This document shows positions 1-7,746 of a stretch of 64,000 nucleotides of DNA, piece after piece (position 1 is the first letter of the stretch; each line of letters opens with the position of its first letter). This stretch comes from Kitasatospora cinereorecta. Lineage in GTDB: Bacteria; Actinomycetota; Actinomycetes; Streptomycetales; Streptomycetaceae. The notes under the pieces are model-generated. The model was not told where the DNA came from and searched no databases. It saw only the letters and a program-made list of their open reading frames with translations. The stretch lies in the NCBI RefSeq assembly GCF_024172095.1, contig NZ_JAMZDX010000006.1:186001-250000 (forward strand), read 5' to 3'. Both the position numbers and the translations under genes were made by a program.

Positions 1-618
1 GAAGTGCAGCGCGCGGGGGTTGAGGTCGGTCGCGGTCACCCGCTGGGCGTGCCGGGCGGCGTGCAGCGCCTGCACCCCGGAGCCGGACCCCAGGTCGAGC
101 GCCGAACGCACCGGCCGCCGCACCGCCAGATTGGCCAGCGTGGTGGACGCGCCGCCCACCCCGAGCACCAGGTCCTTGCGGGCCACCCCGGCCGCGGTCT
201 CCCCGGAACCGATCCCGCCCGCACCACCGACCGCGCACCCGAGGTCCGAGACCACCCACGCGTCCGCGCTCGGCAGCCCGGCCACCTCGTTGGCGTACGG
301 CCGCACGTCCACCGTGGCCCTGACCTGCTCACCGTCCCGCGTCAGCCAGCCGTCGGCCAGGCAGTCCTCCACCGGCAGCGCCGCGGCCGCGGCGGCGTAC
401 GGCACCGGCTGCTGCAGCAGGAACAGCCGCAGCAACGTCTCCAGCGGCGTACCGCCCCTGGTCGCCCTCAGCGCCGGCACCGCCTCACTCCGGGCCAGCG
501 CCGCGTACCCGGTCGGCCCGAGCAGGTCCAGGCAGCCGTCGGCGGTGTACGAGGCGGCGAGCAGCGCCTCGCGCAGCCTCGCCAGACGGGTGGGTTCGAG
601 AACGGGGGTCTTGGTCAC
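1..618 (-). CDS. Class I SAM-dependent methyltransferase (3' end outside window)
   Basis: The frame opens with GTG at 618 and runs off the left edge, so only the first 206 residues are seen. The N-terminal ~170 residues form a Leu/Ala-rich domain (residues begin VTKTPVLEPTRL) typical of actinobacterial N5-glutamine-methyltransferase-like proteins. It is followed by the SAM-binding motif I LDLGSGSGVQALHAARH and then VTATDLNPRAL, where the acidic residue that contacts the SAM ribose is expected. The NPPY motif that would show amide-nitrogen methylation lies beyond the edge, so the substrate cannot be called. Methyltransferase class is well supported; the exact target is unknown. Confidence 0.75.
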   Translation of the reverse strand, partial: MTKTPVLEPTRLARLREALLAASYTADGCLDLLGPTGYAALARSEAVPALRATRGGTPLETLLRLFLLQQPVPYAAAAAALPVEDCLADGWLTRDGEQVRATVDVRPYANEVAGLPSADAWVVSDLGCAVGGAGGIGSGETAAGVARKDLVLGVGGASTTLANLAVRRPVRSALDLGSGSGVQALHAARHAQRVTATDLNPRALHF

Positions 619-725
619 CCCGCCATTCTCCCCCGACCCGCCCCACTACCCCCGCACCCGCAGGCCGCGCGGGCCTGCCGCCCCGCCCGGCTCGGCACCG
701 GGAGGGGCGGGACATGCCGAGCGCG

Positions 726-1436
726 TCAGTTGGACGGGCTGCCGCTGGGCGCCGCTCCGACGGAGAGGACGGGCGTGGCGCTGCCGGACGGGGCGGCACC
801 GGAGGGGGTGGCCGGAGTTCCCGAAGCCCCGGTGGCCGGGGCGCCCGACGCGCCGGTGGCCGGGCTGCCGGAGGCACCGGCCCCGGACGGCGCTGACGGG
901 CCGGCCTTGCAGCCCGGCTGCTTCTTGATCGCGTCCCCGAGGGTGCCGCTCTGGAGCGAGTTCAGCGCCTGGGTGGACATCTGGGAGAGCTGCTGCACCG
1001 AGTCGCCGACGCTCCGCAGGCCGTCGGCGAACTTCGCCTGGTCGGTGTTGGTCAGCCCGTCGAGCTTCTTCTGCGCGTCGGTGTAGCCCTGGGAGGCCTG
1101 CCGGAGCTCGCCGACGGCGTCCTGCTGGACCTTCGCACCGTTGTCGATCTTGGGCGCGCCGGCCTTGTCGACGGCGTCGGCGAGCTGCTGGTTGGTCTTG
1201 GCCAGCGCCGCGAGGTCGGCCGACAGCCGCTTCTGCAGATCCGCCGGAGCCTCGCCCTGCTGGATCTTCGCCGAGTCGCCGAGGGCCGCGCGGGACTGGG
1301 CGATCGGGTCCTGGGCCGCGTCGCAGACGCTCTTGGCCCACCCGTCGAGCTTCGCCGAGTCGTCGCCGCTGCAGGCGACAGCGCCGAACGCGAGCAGCGC
1401 ACCGAGCGCGGAGACGGTCAGCAGTCGGTTGGTCAC
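726..1436 (-). CDS. Small secreted lipoprotein, coiled-coil type
   Basis: 236 residues. The start is GTG at 1436 (VTNRLLTVSALGALLAFGAV). A short basic N-terminus, a hydrophobic stretch and Cys in AVACSGDD form a lipobox-like site, so the mature protein is probably lipid-anchored outside the membrane. Residues ~30-165 are helical and rich in Ala/Gln/Asp (DGWAKSVCDAAQDPIAQSR). The last ~70 residues are a disordered Gly/Ser/Ala/Pro tail with repeats of ASGAPATG type, probably spanning the cell wall. It resembles the 'small secreted protein' family of Streptomyces. No enzymatic motif is visible and the function is unknown. Confidence 0.7.
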   Translation of the reverse strand: MTNRLLTVSALGALLAFGAVACSGDDSAKLDGWAKSVCDAAQDPIAQSRAALGDSAKIQQGEAPADLQKRLSADLAALAKTNQQLADAVDKAGAPKIDNGAKVQQDAVGELRQASQGYTDAQKKLDGLTNTDQAKFADGLRSVGDSVQQLSQMSTQALNSLQSGTLGDAIKKQPGCKAGPSAPSGAGASGSPATGASGAPATGASGTPATPSGAAPSGSATPVLSVGAAPSGSPSN

Positions 1437-1581
1437 CGGGAGCCCCTTCGGTTTCGGACGTCGACCAGCGAACCTACACGCCCGCCCGAACCGCCCGCCC
1501 CGGGGCTCCGATTCACCCCGGTCCGCTCCGACCGGCTCCAACCGGCTCCGGTCGGATGCTCCTCCCCATGCTCTCCCGCCG

Positions 1582-1950
1582 TCAGGCCTGCTCGACGCGG
1601 ATGGAGTCGCCGCTGCGAACCGTCCGCAGCACCTGCGGGTCCTGGTCCAGCACGCCGAGGATGTTGCAGGCGCTGGCAAGCCGGCACTCCCCGTCGCGCG
1701 AGATCGGCGTCGGCCCGTACGGCAGCGCCAGACTGTCCCCGTCCGTCCAGAACGCGACCGTGCCGGGTTCGACCACCTGCGCCGCGTCGGCCTCGCGCGC
1801 AACGCTCACCGCGGTGTCGAAGTAGACCTCGTCGCCCCAGGTGTTGGCCCTGGAACTGATCGGCAGCACCGCCCAGAGCGCCTCGGCGGTGGGCGTCGAC
1901 CGCAGCTCGGCAGTCGCCTGCCCGGCCGGCCACAGGATGCGTATACGCAT
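1582..1950 (-). CDS. Cyclophilin-like fold protein (TM1367/DUF3830 type)
   Basis: 122 residues from ATG at 1950, preceded by AAGGAC. The sequence begins MRIRILWPAGQATAEL and contains LPISSRANTWGDEVYF, GTVAFWTDGDSLALPYGPTP and CRLASACNILGVL. These blocks are typical of the single-domain cyclophilin-like proteins of the TM1367/DUF3830 group: the first strand, the WGDEIYF motif and the GDxxxxPYGPTPIS segment. The catalytic Arg and Phe of true peptidyl-prolyl isomerases are not recognisable, so isomerase activity should not be assumed. It stands alone between the lipoprotein and the bldG operon. Confidence 0.65.
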   Translation of the reverse strand: MRIRILWPAGQATAELRSTPTAEALWAVLPISSRANTWGDEVYFDTAVSVAREADAAQVVEPGTVAFWTDGDSLALPYGPTPISRDGECRLASACNILGVLDQDPQVLRTVRSGDSIRVEQA

Positions 1951-2124
1951 GGCTGTCCTTCTCCCGTACCTCTCGAACCGAATCGATCGCGCCGGAGAGC
2001 AGGGAACAGCCAACTTCAACAATTTGTCAATTTCGAGAGCCTGGCGGCAGGCCGGGCGGAGCGGGGCCACGGCGGACCTCACTGCTTCTGCGCGCGTTAC
2101 CCGCCAGCCGGCACCCGCCGACTG

Positions 2125-2556
2125 TCACACGCCGATGGAGGCGGTGGAAACGGGCCAGCTCATCCTGATCAGAGCACCCTCGGCACCCTTGCCGACCTCC
2201 ACGTCCTCGACCAGGCCGGTGATCACGGCGAGGCCGAGTTCGTCGTCGCCGTCGGAGTCACCGCCCGCCGCGGAGCCGGACCCACCGTCGGAGCCCGAAC
2301 GTGGGCCGCCGGCCTCGTCCTCGACCTCGATGAGGAAACGCTTCTCCTCTTCGATGAGGGCGACCCGAACGGCACCATCGGCCCCGGTCAGCCGGTGCAG
2401 CCCGACCGCACGCGAGCAGGCCTCGCCGACCGCGAGCCGGACTTCGTCGAGCACCGACTCGTCCACCCCCGCGCGTCTTGCCACGGCGGCTGCCACCAGC
2501 CGAGCGGTGCGCACATGCTCGGGAAGCGCGCTGAATCGAAGTTCGACGGTTGCCAT
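2125..2556 (-). CDS. RsbW-like anti-sigma factor (GHKL ATPase/kinase fold), bldG partner
   Basis: 143 residues. It has the HATPase_c_2 architecture of serine-kinase anti-sigma factors: the N-box helix DEVRLAVGEACSRAV (Glu/Asn-box region, here with Ser in place of the usual Asn after Ala-Cys), a central FLIEVEDEAGG strand and a C-terminal GLAVITGLVEDVEV G-box. A ~20-residue Gly/Ser/Asp insert (PRSGSDGGSGSAAGGDSDGDD) lies in the ATP-lid region. It is downstream of bldG on the same strand, 163 bp away, matching the SCO3549-SCO3548 pair of S. coelicolor. The inferred role is to bind a sigma factor and/or be held by unphosphorylated BldG. Confidence 0.85.
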   Translation of the reverse strand: MATVELRFSALPEHVRTARLVAAAVARRAGVDESVLDEVRLAVGEACSRAVGLHRLTGADGAVRVALIEEEKRFLIEVEDEAGGPRSGSDGGSGSAAGGDSDGDDELGLAVITGLVEDVEVGKGAEGALIRMSWPVSTASIGV

Positions 2557-2719
2557 CTCTTCCCCCTCCGGGGTTGCTCCCAGCGCCCCGGAGCAGGGCT
2601 CCGGAGAGCGACAGGGGCGATGCCTGGCGGCCCCGTCCGCCGGCGGGCCCGTGTGGGACCCGCCGACGGGCGGACCGCGAGTCAGAACAGCTGACGGTCA
2701 GCCGATCCGGTCAGAGCGA

Positions 2720-3061
2720 TCAGTCGGTCGCCGCGACGGCCTCGTCCACCGAGTTGTGGATCGGGAACACCTTGGTCAGACCGGTGATCCGGAAGATCTT
2801 CAGGATCCGCTCCTGGTTGCAGACCAGGCGCAGCGAACCCTCGTGCGCACGAACCCGCTTCAGGCCGCCGACCAGAACGCCGAGACCGGTCGAGTCGAGG
2901 AAGTCCACGCCCTCCATGTCCACGACGAGGTGGTAGTTACCGTCGTTGACGAGCTCGACAAGCTGCTCGCGCAGCTTGGGGGCGGTGTACACATCGATCT
3001 CGCCGCCAACCTCGACGACCGTGCGATCGCCGACTGTACGGGTCGACAGGGACAGGTCCAC
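2720..3061 (-). CDS. bldG: BldG anti-anti-sigma factor
   Basis: 113 residues, the length I recall for S. coelicolor BldG. The start is GTG at 3061 with GGAGG immediately upstream (3066-3070). It is a single STAS domain: VVEVGGEIDVYTAPKLREQL, then the phosphorylation loop MEGVDFLDSTGLGVLVGGLK, in which the Ser of DSTGLG is the expected kinase target. The sequence is almost identical to BldG as I remember it. BldG is needed for aerial growth and antibiotic production in Streptomyces and works by partner switching. The gene is transcribed divergently from the helicase across a 222-bp gap, and the anti-sigma gene follows. Confidence 0.95.
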   Translation of the reverse strand: MDLSLSTRTVGDRTVVEVGGEIDVYTAPKLREQLVELVNDGNYHLVVDMEGVDFLDSTGLGVLVGGLKRVRAHEGSLRLVCNQERILKIFRITGLTKVFPIHNSVDEAVAATD

Positions 3062-3283
3062 GGAACCTCCAGCACCTTGCCTTGCTACGTCATTGCGATC
3101 ATCGGCCAGGCGGCCGCCACCGCGTCGGTCGCAGGGTCTGGGCGCGGCAGACAGGCAGGTCGTAGCCCCGACGTCGCAACCCACGGCCGTGCGGCCGTCA
3201 CGGGCTCATTCAACCACCTGCGGCCATGCCCGCACGATGGCTTGCGGCGATTCTCCGTCACGCCGGTGACACACTGGGTCCTC

Positions 3284-5698
3284 ATGCCGCCCCGTCATCA
3301 CCCGCCCGAGGCCATGCTCGCGACCCTGTCCACCGAGCGCGGCCGGTTGGACCGCCTCACCCATACGGAGCATCTGCCCGCCCGGGAGGCCCGTTACGCC
3401 CCCTGGCCTCAGGGAATCCGCTCCGAGGTGATCGCGGCGGCCGGCGAGCTCGGTGTCACCCTGCCCTGGGCCCATCAGGCCGAGGCGATGGATCTGGCCA
3501 AAACCGGCCAGAGCGTGGTCATCGCGACGGGCACCGCGTCGGGCAAGTCGCTGGGATATCTGGCGCCGCTCCTCAGCGATCTGCTGGACGGCACCGAGGC
3601 GCGCAACGGACGCGGCGCCACCGCGCTCTACCTCGCCCCGACCAAGGCGCTCGCTGCCGACCAACGCCGGCGCGCCGCCGAACTCGTCCCCGCCCGGGTG
3701 CGGGTCGCCCTCTACGACGGCGACACCCCGCCCGAGGAACGCGAGTGGGTGCGCCAGTACGCCTCGTACGTGCTCACCAACCCGGACATGCTCCACCGCG
3801 GCATCCTGCCCGGTCATCCCCGCTGGTCCACCTTCCTCAAGGCCCTGAAGTACGTCGTCGTCGACGAGTGCCACAGCTACCGGGGCGTCTTCGGCTCGCA
3901 CGTCGCCCAAGTGCTGCGGCGGCTGCGCCGCCTGTGTGCGCGCTACGGCTCCTCACCCACCTTCCTGCTCGCCTCCGCCACCACGGCCGAGCCTGCGGTC
4001 ACCGCGCGGCGGCTCACCGGCCTGCCCGCCGTCGCGGTCACCGACGACGCCTCGCCGCGCGGCCCGCTGGTCTTCGCGCTCTGGGAGCCGCCGCTCACCG
4101 AGAACGTCGGCGAGCACGGCGCCCCGGTCCGCCGCACCGCCACCGCCGAGGCGGGCTACCTGCTGACCGACCTGGTCGGGAACGGCACCCGCACCGTGGT
4201 CTTCGTCCGCTCCCGTCGGGCTGCCGAGCTGGTCGCCCTGCAGGCGCAGGACCAGCTCGGCTCGCCGCTCGCCGGACGCGTCGCCGCCTACCGTGGCGGC
4301 TACCTCGCCGAGGAGCGCCGCGCCCTGGAGGGTGCGCTGCAGTCCGGAAAGCTGCTCGGTCTCGCCTCCACCTCCGCTCTCGAACTCGGGGTCGACGTCT
4401 CCGGGCTCGACGCCGTCCTGATGGCCGGGTACCCGGGCACCCGGGCCTCGCTGTGGCAGCAGGCCGGCCGGGCCGGGCGGGAGGCGCAGGGCGCCCTGGC
4501 GGTGCTGATCGCCCGGGACGACCCGCTGGACACCTATCTGGTGCACCATCCCGAGGCGCTGTTCGCCAACCCGGTCGAGGCCACCGTGCTCGACCCCGAC
4601 AACCCGCATGTTCTCGCCCCGCACCTGTGCGCGGCCGCCGCCGAGCTGCCGCTCACCGACACCGACCTGGAGCTCTTCGGTCCCTCCGCCGCGCCGCTGC
4701 TGCCGGTGCTTGAGCAGCGCGGACTGCTGCGCCGCCGGCCGGACGGCTCCTGGTACTGGACGCGCCGGGAGCGGGCCGCCGACCGGGTCGACCTGCGGGG
4801 CAGCGGCGGCAGCCCGGTGCAGATCGTCGAGGCATCCACCGGCCGTCTGCTCGGCACCGTGGATGCAGCCGCCGCCCACACCACCGTGCACACCGGCGCG
4901 GTCCACATCCACCAGGGCCGCACCTACCTGGTCCGCGACCTCGACCTGGAGACCTCCGTCGCCCTGGTCGAGGCGGCCGATCCGCCGTACACCACCTCCG
5001 CGCGCGACATCACTTCCATCTCCGTCCTCTCCACGGACACCACGGTCGAGTGGGGCGAGGCCCGGCTCAGCTTCGGTTCGGTGGAGGTGGTCAACCAGGT
5101 CGTCGGGTACCTGCGGAAGCGGATCGCCACCGGCGAGATCCTCGGCGAGAGCAAGCTCGACCTGCCGCCCCGGACCCTCCGTACCCGGGCCGTGTGGTGG
5201 ACCGTCACGGAGGACCAGCTGCTCGACGCCGAGATCCCGCTCGACCAGCTCCCCGGCGCCGCCCACGCCGCCGAACACGCCTCGATCGGCCTCCTTCCGC
5301 TCTTCGCCACCTGCGACCGCTGGGACATCGGCGGCGTCTCCGTGCCGCTCCACCCGGACACCGGCCTGCCCACCGTCTTCGTGTACGACGGCCACTCCGG
5401 CGGCGCCGGCTTCGCCGAGCGGGGCTTCCGTCGGGCGGTGGAGTGGCTGACCGCGACCCGCGACGCGATCTCCTCCTGCGAGTGCGAGCGCGGGTGCCCG
5501 TCCTGCGTCCAGTCGCCGAAGTGCGGCAACGGCAACGACCCGCTCGACAAGGCCGCGGCGGTCCGGATCCTCGGCATCCTCCTCGCGGGCGCTCCGGGCG
5601 GCCCTTCCGACGGCGATCCGGCAAATTCCGCTCCCGGCGCTCCCGAGAACGCGGACGAGCCCCGTACGGCGGGGTTCCCGGCGCCGCCGGGAGACTGA
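3284..5698 (+). CDS. DECH-box DNA helicase with C-terminal DUF1998 (MrfA/YprA type)
   Basis: 804 residues from ATG 3284 (GTG 3266 and ATG 3314 are alternatives). Domain 1 has Walker A ATGTASGKSLGY (~residue 81) and the DECH box at 194-197. Domain 2 carries the SF2 motifs FVRSRRAAEL, STSALELGVDVSGLD and QQAGRAGR. The C-terminal DUF1998 domain ends with a four-cysteine cluster, CECERGCPSC (~residue 733 on), then KCGNGND. This matches the MrfA/YprA family, linked to mitomycin-lesion repair in Bacillus. The gene corresponds to the 'helicase/secretion neighbourhood' helicase that travels with tad genes in Actinobacteria. The tad operon runs convergently and overlaps its 3' end. Confidence 0.92.
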   Translation: MPPRHHPPEAMLATLSTERGRLDRLTHTEHLPAREARYAPWPQGIRSEVIAAAGELGVTLPWAHQAEAMDLAKTGQSVVIATGTASGKSLGYLAPLLSDLLDGTEARNGRGATALYLAPTKALAADQRRRAAELVPARVRVALYDGDTPPEEREWVRQYASYVLTNPDMLHRGILPGHPRWSTFLKALKYVVVDECHSYRGVFGSHVAQVLRRLRRLCARYGSSPTFLLASATTAEPAVTARRLTGLPAVAVTDDASPRGPLVFALWEPPLTENVGEHGAPVRRTATAEAGYLLTDLVGNGTRTVVFVRSRRAAELVALQAQDQLGSPLAGRVAAYRGGYLAEERRALEGALQSGKLLGLASTSALELGVDVSGLDAVLMAGYPGTRASLWQQAGRAGREAQGALAVLIARDDPLDTYLVHHPEALFANPVEATVLDPDNPHVLAPHLCAAAAELPLTDTDLELFGPSAAPLLPVLEQRGLLRRRPDGSWYWTRRERAADRVDLRGSGGSPVQIVEASTGRLLGTVDAAAAHTTVHTGAVHIHQGRTYLVRDLDLETSVALVEAADPPYTTSARDITSISVLSTDTTVEWGEARLSFGSVEVVNQVVGYLRKRIATGEILGESKLDLPPRTLRTRAVWWTVTEDQLLDAEIPLDQLPGAAHAAEHASIGLLPLFATCDRWDIGGVSVPLHPDTGLPTVFVYDGHSGGAGFAERGFRRAVEWLTATRDAISSCECERGCPSCVQSPKCGNGNDPLDKAAAVRILGILLAGAPGGPSDGDPANSAPGAPENADEPRTAGFPAPPGD

Positions 5699-6156
5699 CG
5701 TCGAGCCAGGAACCAGGAGATGTCGTGCTCGCCGACCGTCGCATCCGCGAGGCCGTCGTCGGCCCAGCTCCAGACGGGGCCGGCCCGGGAGCGTGCACGA
5801 GCCGGCCCCAGTGGGACGGGCAAGCCCTCGACCCGCACCTGGACCACCACCTCCACCACGTCGGCTCCCGGCATGACCTCGCACGAGACCAGCTCTGCTC
5901 GCTGCCCGCGCAGCAGCCCGGCCGCTCGCCCGCACCCGCCATCCGGATCGAGCAGCATCCGATCGGCGGCAGCCAGTGCCGCCAGATCGGCGGCGGAGTC
6001 CGCCCGGTGTCGGGCCGCCACCACCGCGCCGATCATGAGGCTCACCAGGAACGCCACGCAGCCGAGCATCGCCAGGGACACCAGCCAGATGCTGGCCGAG
6101 CCCCGGTCCGGCGGACCCCGCCGCCCGCCTCGCCATGCACCGGGCCGAGAGCTCAC
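4924..6156 (-). CDS. Rv3654c-type TadE-like pseudopilin with long antisense read-through
   Basis: The start is GTG 6156 with GGAGGTGA upstream, overlapping the preceding tadE stop by 4 bases. The recognisable part is only the first ~135 residues: a basic leader, DRGSASIWLVSLAMLGCVAF as the membrane helix, RADSAADLAALAAADR (the hallmark of this family) and VEVVVQVRVEGL. After about position 5750 the sequence stops looking like a protein, yet no stop occurs in frame until 4924, inside the helicase on the other strand; I see no minus-strand stop in any frame at about 5460-5800 either. The real product may be ~410 residues, or the gene may have lost its stop. Start and family are well supported; the end is uncertain. 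Confidence 0.6.
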   Translation of the reverse strand: MSSRPGAWRGGRRGPPDRGSASIWLVSLAMLGCVAFLVSLMIGAVVAARHRADSAADLAALAAADRMLLDPDGGCGRAAGLLRGQRAELVSCEVMPGADVVEVVVQVRVEGLPVPLGPARARSRAGPVWSWADDGLADATVGEHDISWFLARRQSPGGAGNPAVRGSSAFSGAPGAEFAGSPSEGPPGAPARRMPRIRTAAALSSGSLPLPHFGDWTQDGHPRSHSQEEIASRVAVSHSTARRKPRSAKPAPPEWPSYTKTVGRPVSGWSGTETPPMSQRSQVAKSGRRPIEACSAAWAAPGSWSSGISASSSWSSVTVHHTARVRRVRGGRSSLLSPRISPVAIRFRRYPTTWLTTSTEPKLSRASPHSTVVSVERTEMEVMSRAEVVYGGSAASTRATEVSRSRSRTR

Positions 6157-6563
6157 ACGTCACCTCCCGTCGGTCCACTGATGACGTCCTCACGAGCCGC
6201 CACCGCCGTGGCCTCGAGCCGCACCGACAGGGCCGCCCCCAGCCGCCCAGGCCCCGGGCACGGGGCAACCACCGTCACCCGCACCGTTTCGGCCTCCTGG
6301 ACCAGTTGCACGGACGCGCCGGGCGGTGCCGCCGCCGTGGCGATGGCGACGGCATCCGCATCGCCCCTGGCGGCAGCCCGTGCGCCAACCCGCGCGGCAT
6401 CCACGCACTTGATCTGGGCCGCAGCCGCCATGACTCCCCAGATCAGCATGGCCGCCAGCAACACGAGGGCCGGGAGCGCGACGGCGGTCTCAGCGGTTAC
6501 CATGCCGGACTCCGCCTTCCCACATCGCCGCTGGCGCCGGGTGGGGGCCCGCTCAGACCACAT
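6153..6563 (-). CDS. TadE-family pseudopilin
   Basis: 136 residues from ATG 6563, overlapping the pilin stop by 11 bases (a shorter start at ATG 6503 would begin at MVTAETAV). A basic leader ends in GMVTAETAVALPALVLLAAM, a class III prepilin signal: cleavage is expected after Gly, with Glu at +5, followed by a hydrophobic helix. The rest is a short periplasmic/external domain with QIKCVDAARVGARAAARGD, as in other actinobacterial TadE proteins. It should be a minor pilin of the Tad (Flp) pilus. Its stop overlaps the start of the Rv3654c-type gene, so the two are translationally coupled. Confidence 0.85.
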   Translation of the reverse strand: MWSERAPTRRQRRCGKAESGMVTAETAVALPALVLLAAMLIWGVMAAAAQIKCVDAARVGARAAARGDADAVAIATAAAPPGASVQLVQEAETVRVTVVAPCPGPGRLGAALSVRLEATAVAAREDVISGPTGGDV

Positions 6564-6804
6564 GGAGCGCCCGGTCGAGCAGCTCCGAGAGCGCACCAGA
6601 CACCGTTCCACTGGTCACCACCCGGTACAGGACCGCCGCGAAGGCACAGGCGGCGACAGTGCCGATGGCGTACTCGGCCGTCGTCATGCCCGCGTCCCGG
6701 CGGCCACCGAGCCGCCGTACCCGCGCGAGCAACCACCGCCCGGGGCGGCGGAACACAGCGCCGATCGGCCGTCCTACGGGCTTCGGGATCACGGTGAGGA
6801 TCAT
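6553..6804 (-). CDS. Flp-type pilin (DUF4244)
   Basis: 83 residues from ATG 6804 with AGAGGAG about ten bases upstream. The long basic leader (VGRPIGAVFRRPGRWLLARV, then RRLGGRRDAG) precedes MTTAEYAIGTVAACAFAAVL. That is the Flp pilin signature: cleavage after Gly, Glu at +5, Tyr at +6, then one hydrophobic helix. The mature pilin would be only 44 residues. It should be the major subunit of the Tad pilus, cleaved by a prepilin peptidase that is not encoded in this window. Confidence 0.88.
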   Translation of the reverse strand: MILTVIPKPVGRPIGAVFRRPGRWLLARVRRLGGRRDAGMTTAEYAIGTVAACAFAAVLYRVVTSGTVSGALSELLDRALHVV

Positions 6805-6851
6805 GCGAATCAACTCCTCTGGTGGATCGATGGGAAGGGATGGCAACGCGG

Positions 6852-7634
6852 TCAGACATGCTGAGCAAAGAGGCTGGTCAGCCCCATCACGACCGGTGCG
6901 ACACCGATCAGCACGAAGGCGGGCAGGAAGCACAGACCCAGTGGCGCGGTGGCAAGGACGCCTGCTCGGCGAACCCGGGCATGCGCCGCCCGCATGGCAG
7001 CCGCCCGCTGCGACTGCGCCAGCCCGGTCAGGGCAGCGGCCGGCGGAGCGCCGCTGACACTCGTCCGGACCAGGCACTGGGCAAGCGGGCCGAGCGGCGG
7101 GCAGTCGGCCGCCAGTTGCTCCCAGCACGCCTCGGGTGCCGCGCCGAGGGAAAGCTGCGCCGCGACTGACGCGAGGCGCCCGCGCATCGGGGCATCCACG
7201 GACTCCGCCACCACCGCGGCGGCTTGGGCCGGAGAGGAACACGAGCCCAGACAGGCAGCCAGCAGCTCGGAAGTGAGCGGCAATTGCCTGATCAGGCGTT
7301 CCTGCTCCGCCTCGCTGGCCCGAGCAGCCGGTGACCGCACTCGAGGCAGCCAGCGACGCACCGCCAGCCCCGCCAGGATTCCGAGCGCCAGCCCGGACAC
7401 CCCACCGACCAGCGCCGCCGCACCCAGACCGGCGATCGCGGGCAGGCACCGCTCGACGGTCAGCCGCTGTCCGGCTCTCGGAAGCCTGCTGCGCGCCGAT
7501 CGCCGCGGCGGCGGGGCGTCGACTGCCAGGCATCGCGCCACCCGCAGACGTACCCGCCTCCGTCTGATCACATCGAGCGCCTGCACCGCCGCCCCGCCCG
7601 CCACCACGGGAAGGCCCGCCAGGACCCAATCCAC
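6852..7634 (-). CDS. TadC-like type II secretion F-domain protein
   Basis: 260 residues. Hydrophobic segments lie near the N-terminus (WVLAGLPVVAGGAAVQAL), at ~65-90 (IAGLGAAALVGGVSGLALGI) and at the C-terminus (GVLATAPLGLCFLPAFVLIG). The central T2SSF domain runs from RQLPLTSELLAACLGS to GAPPAAALTGLAQSQR. It is an inner-membrane platform protein for the Tad pilus. It lies 47 bp upstream of the pilin gene in the same operon and 112 bp downstream of TadB. Confidence 0.85.
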   Translation of the reverse strand: MDWVLAGLPVVAGGAAVQALDVIRRRRVRLRVARCLAVDAPPPRRSARSRLPRAGQRLTVERCLPAIAGLGAAALVGGVSGLALGILAGLAVRRWLPRVRSPAARASEAEQERLIRQLPLTSELLAACLGSCSSPAQAAAVVAESVDAPMRGRLASVAAQLSLGAAPEACWEQLAADCPPLGPLAQCLVRTSVSGAPPAAALTGLAQSQRAAAMRAAHARVRRAGVLATAPLGLCFLPAFVLIGVAPVVMGLTSLFAQHV

Positions 7635-7746
7635 AACGCCTCCTCACTGGCAGCGCACGCGCTTCCCTCGTCTCAGTCCCGGGCCCGACCTCACGCCACG
7701 CCTGGGCAAGCAGGACCAGCCGCGGTGTGCAGGACGTGGGCCACGG

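Noticed and set aside
4..1086. Long plus-strand frames over the methyltransferase and lipoprotein genes
   Set aside because: They are antisense shadows caused by GC-rich third positions; the minus-strand products carry clear motifs.
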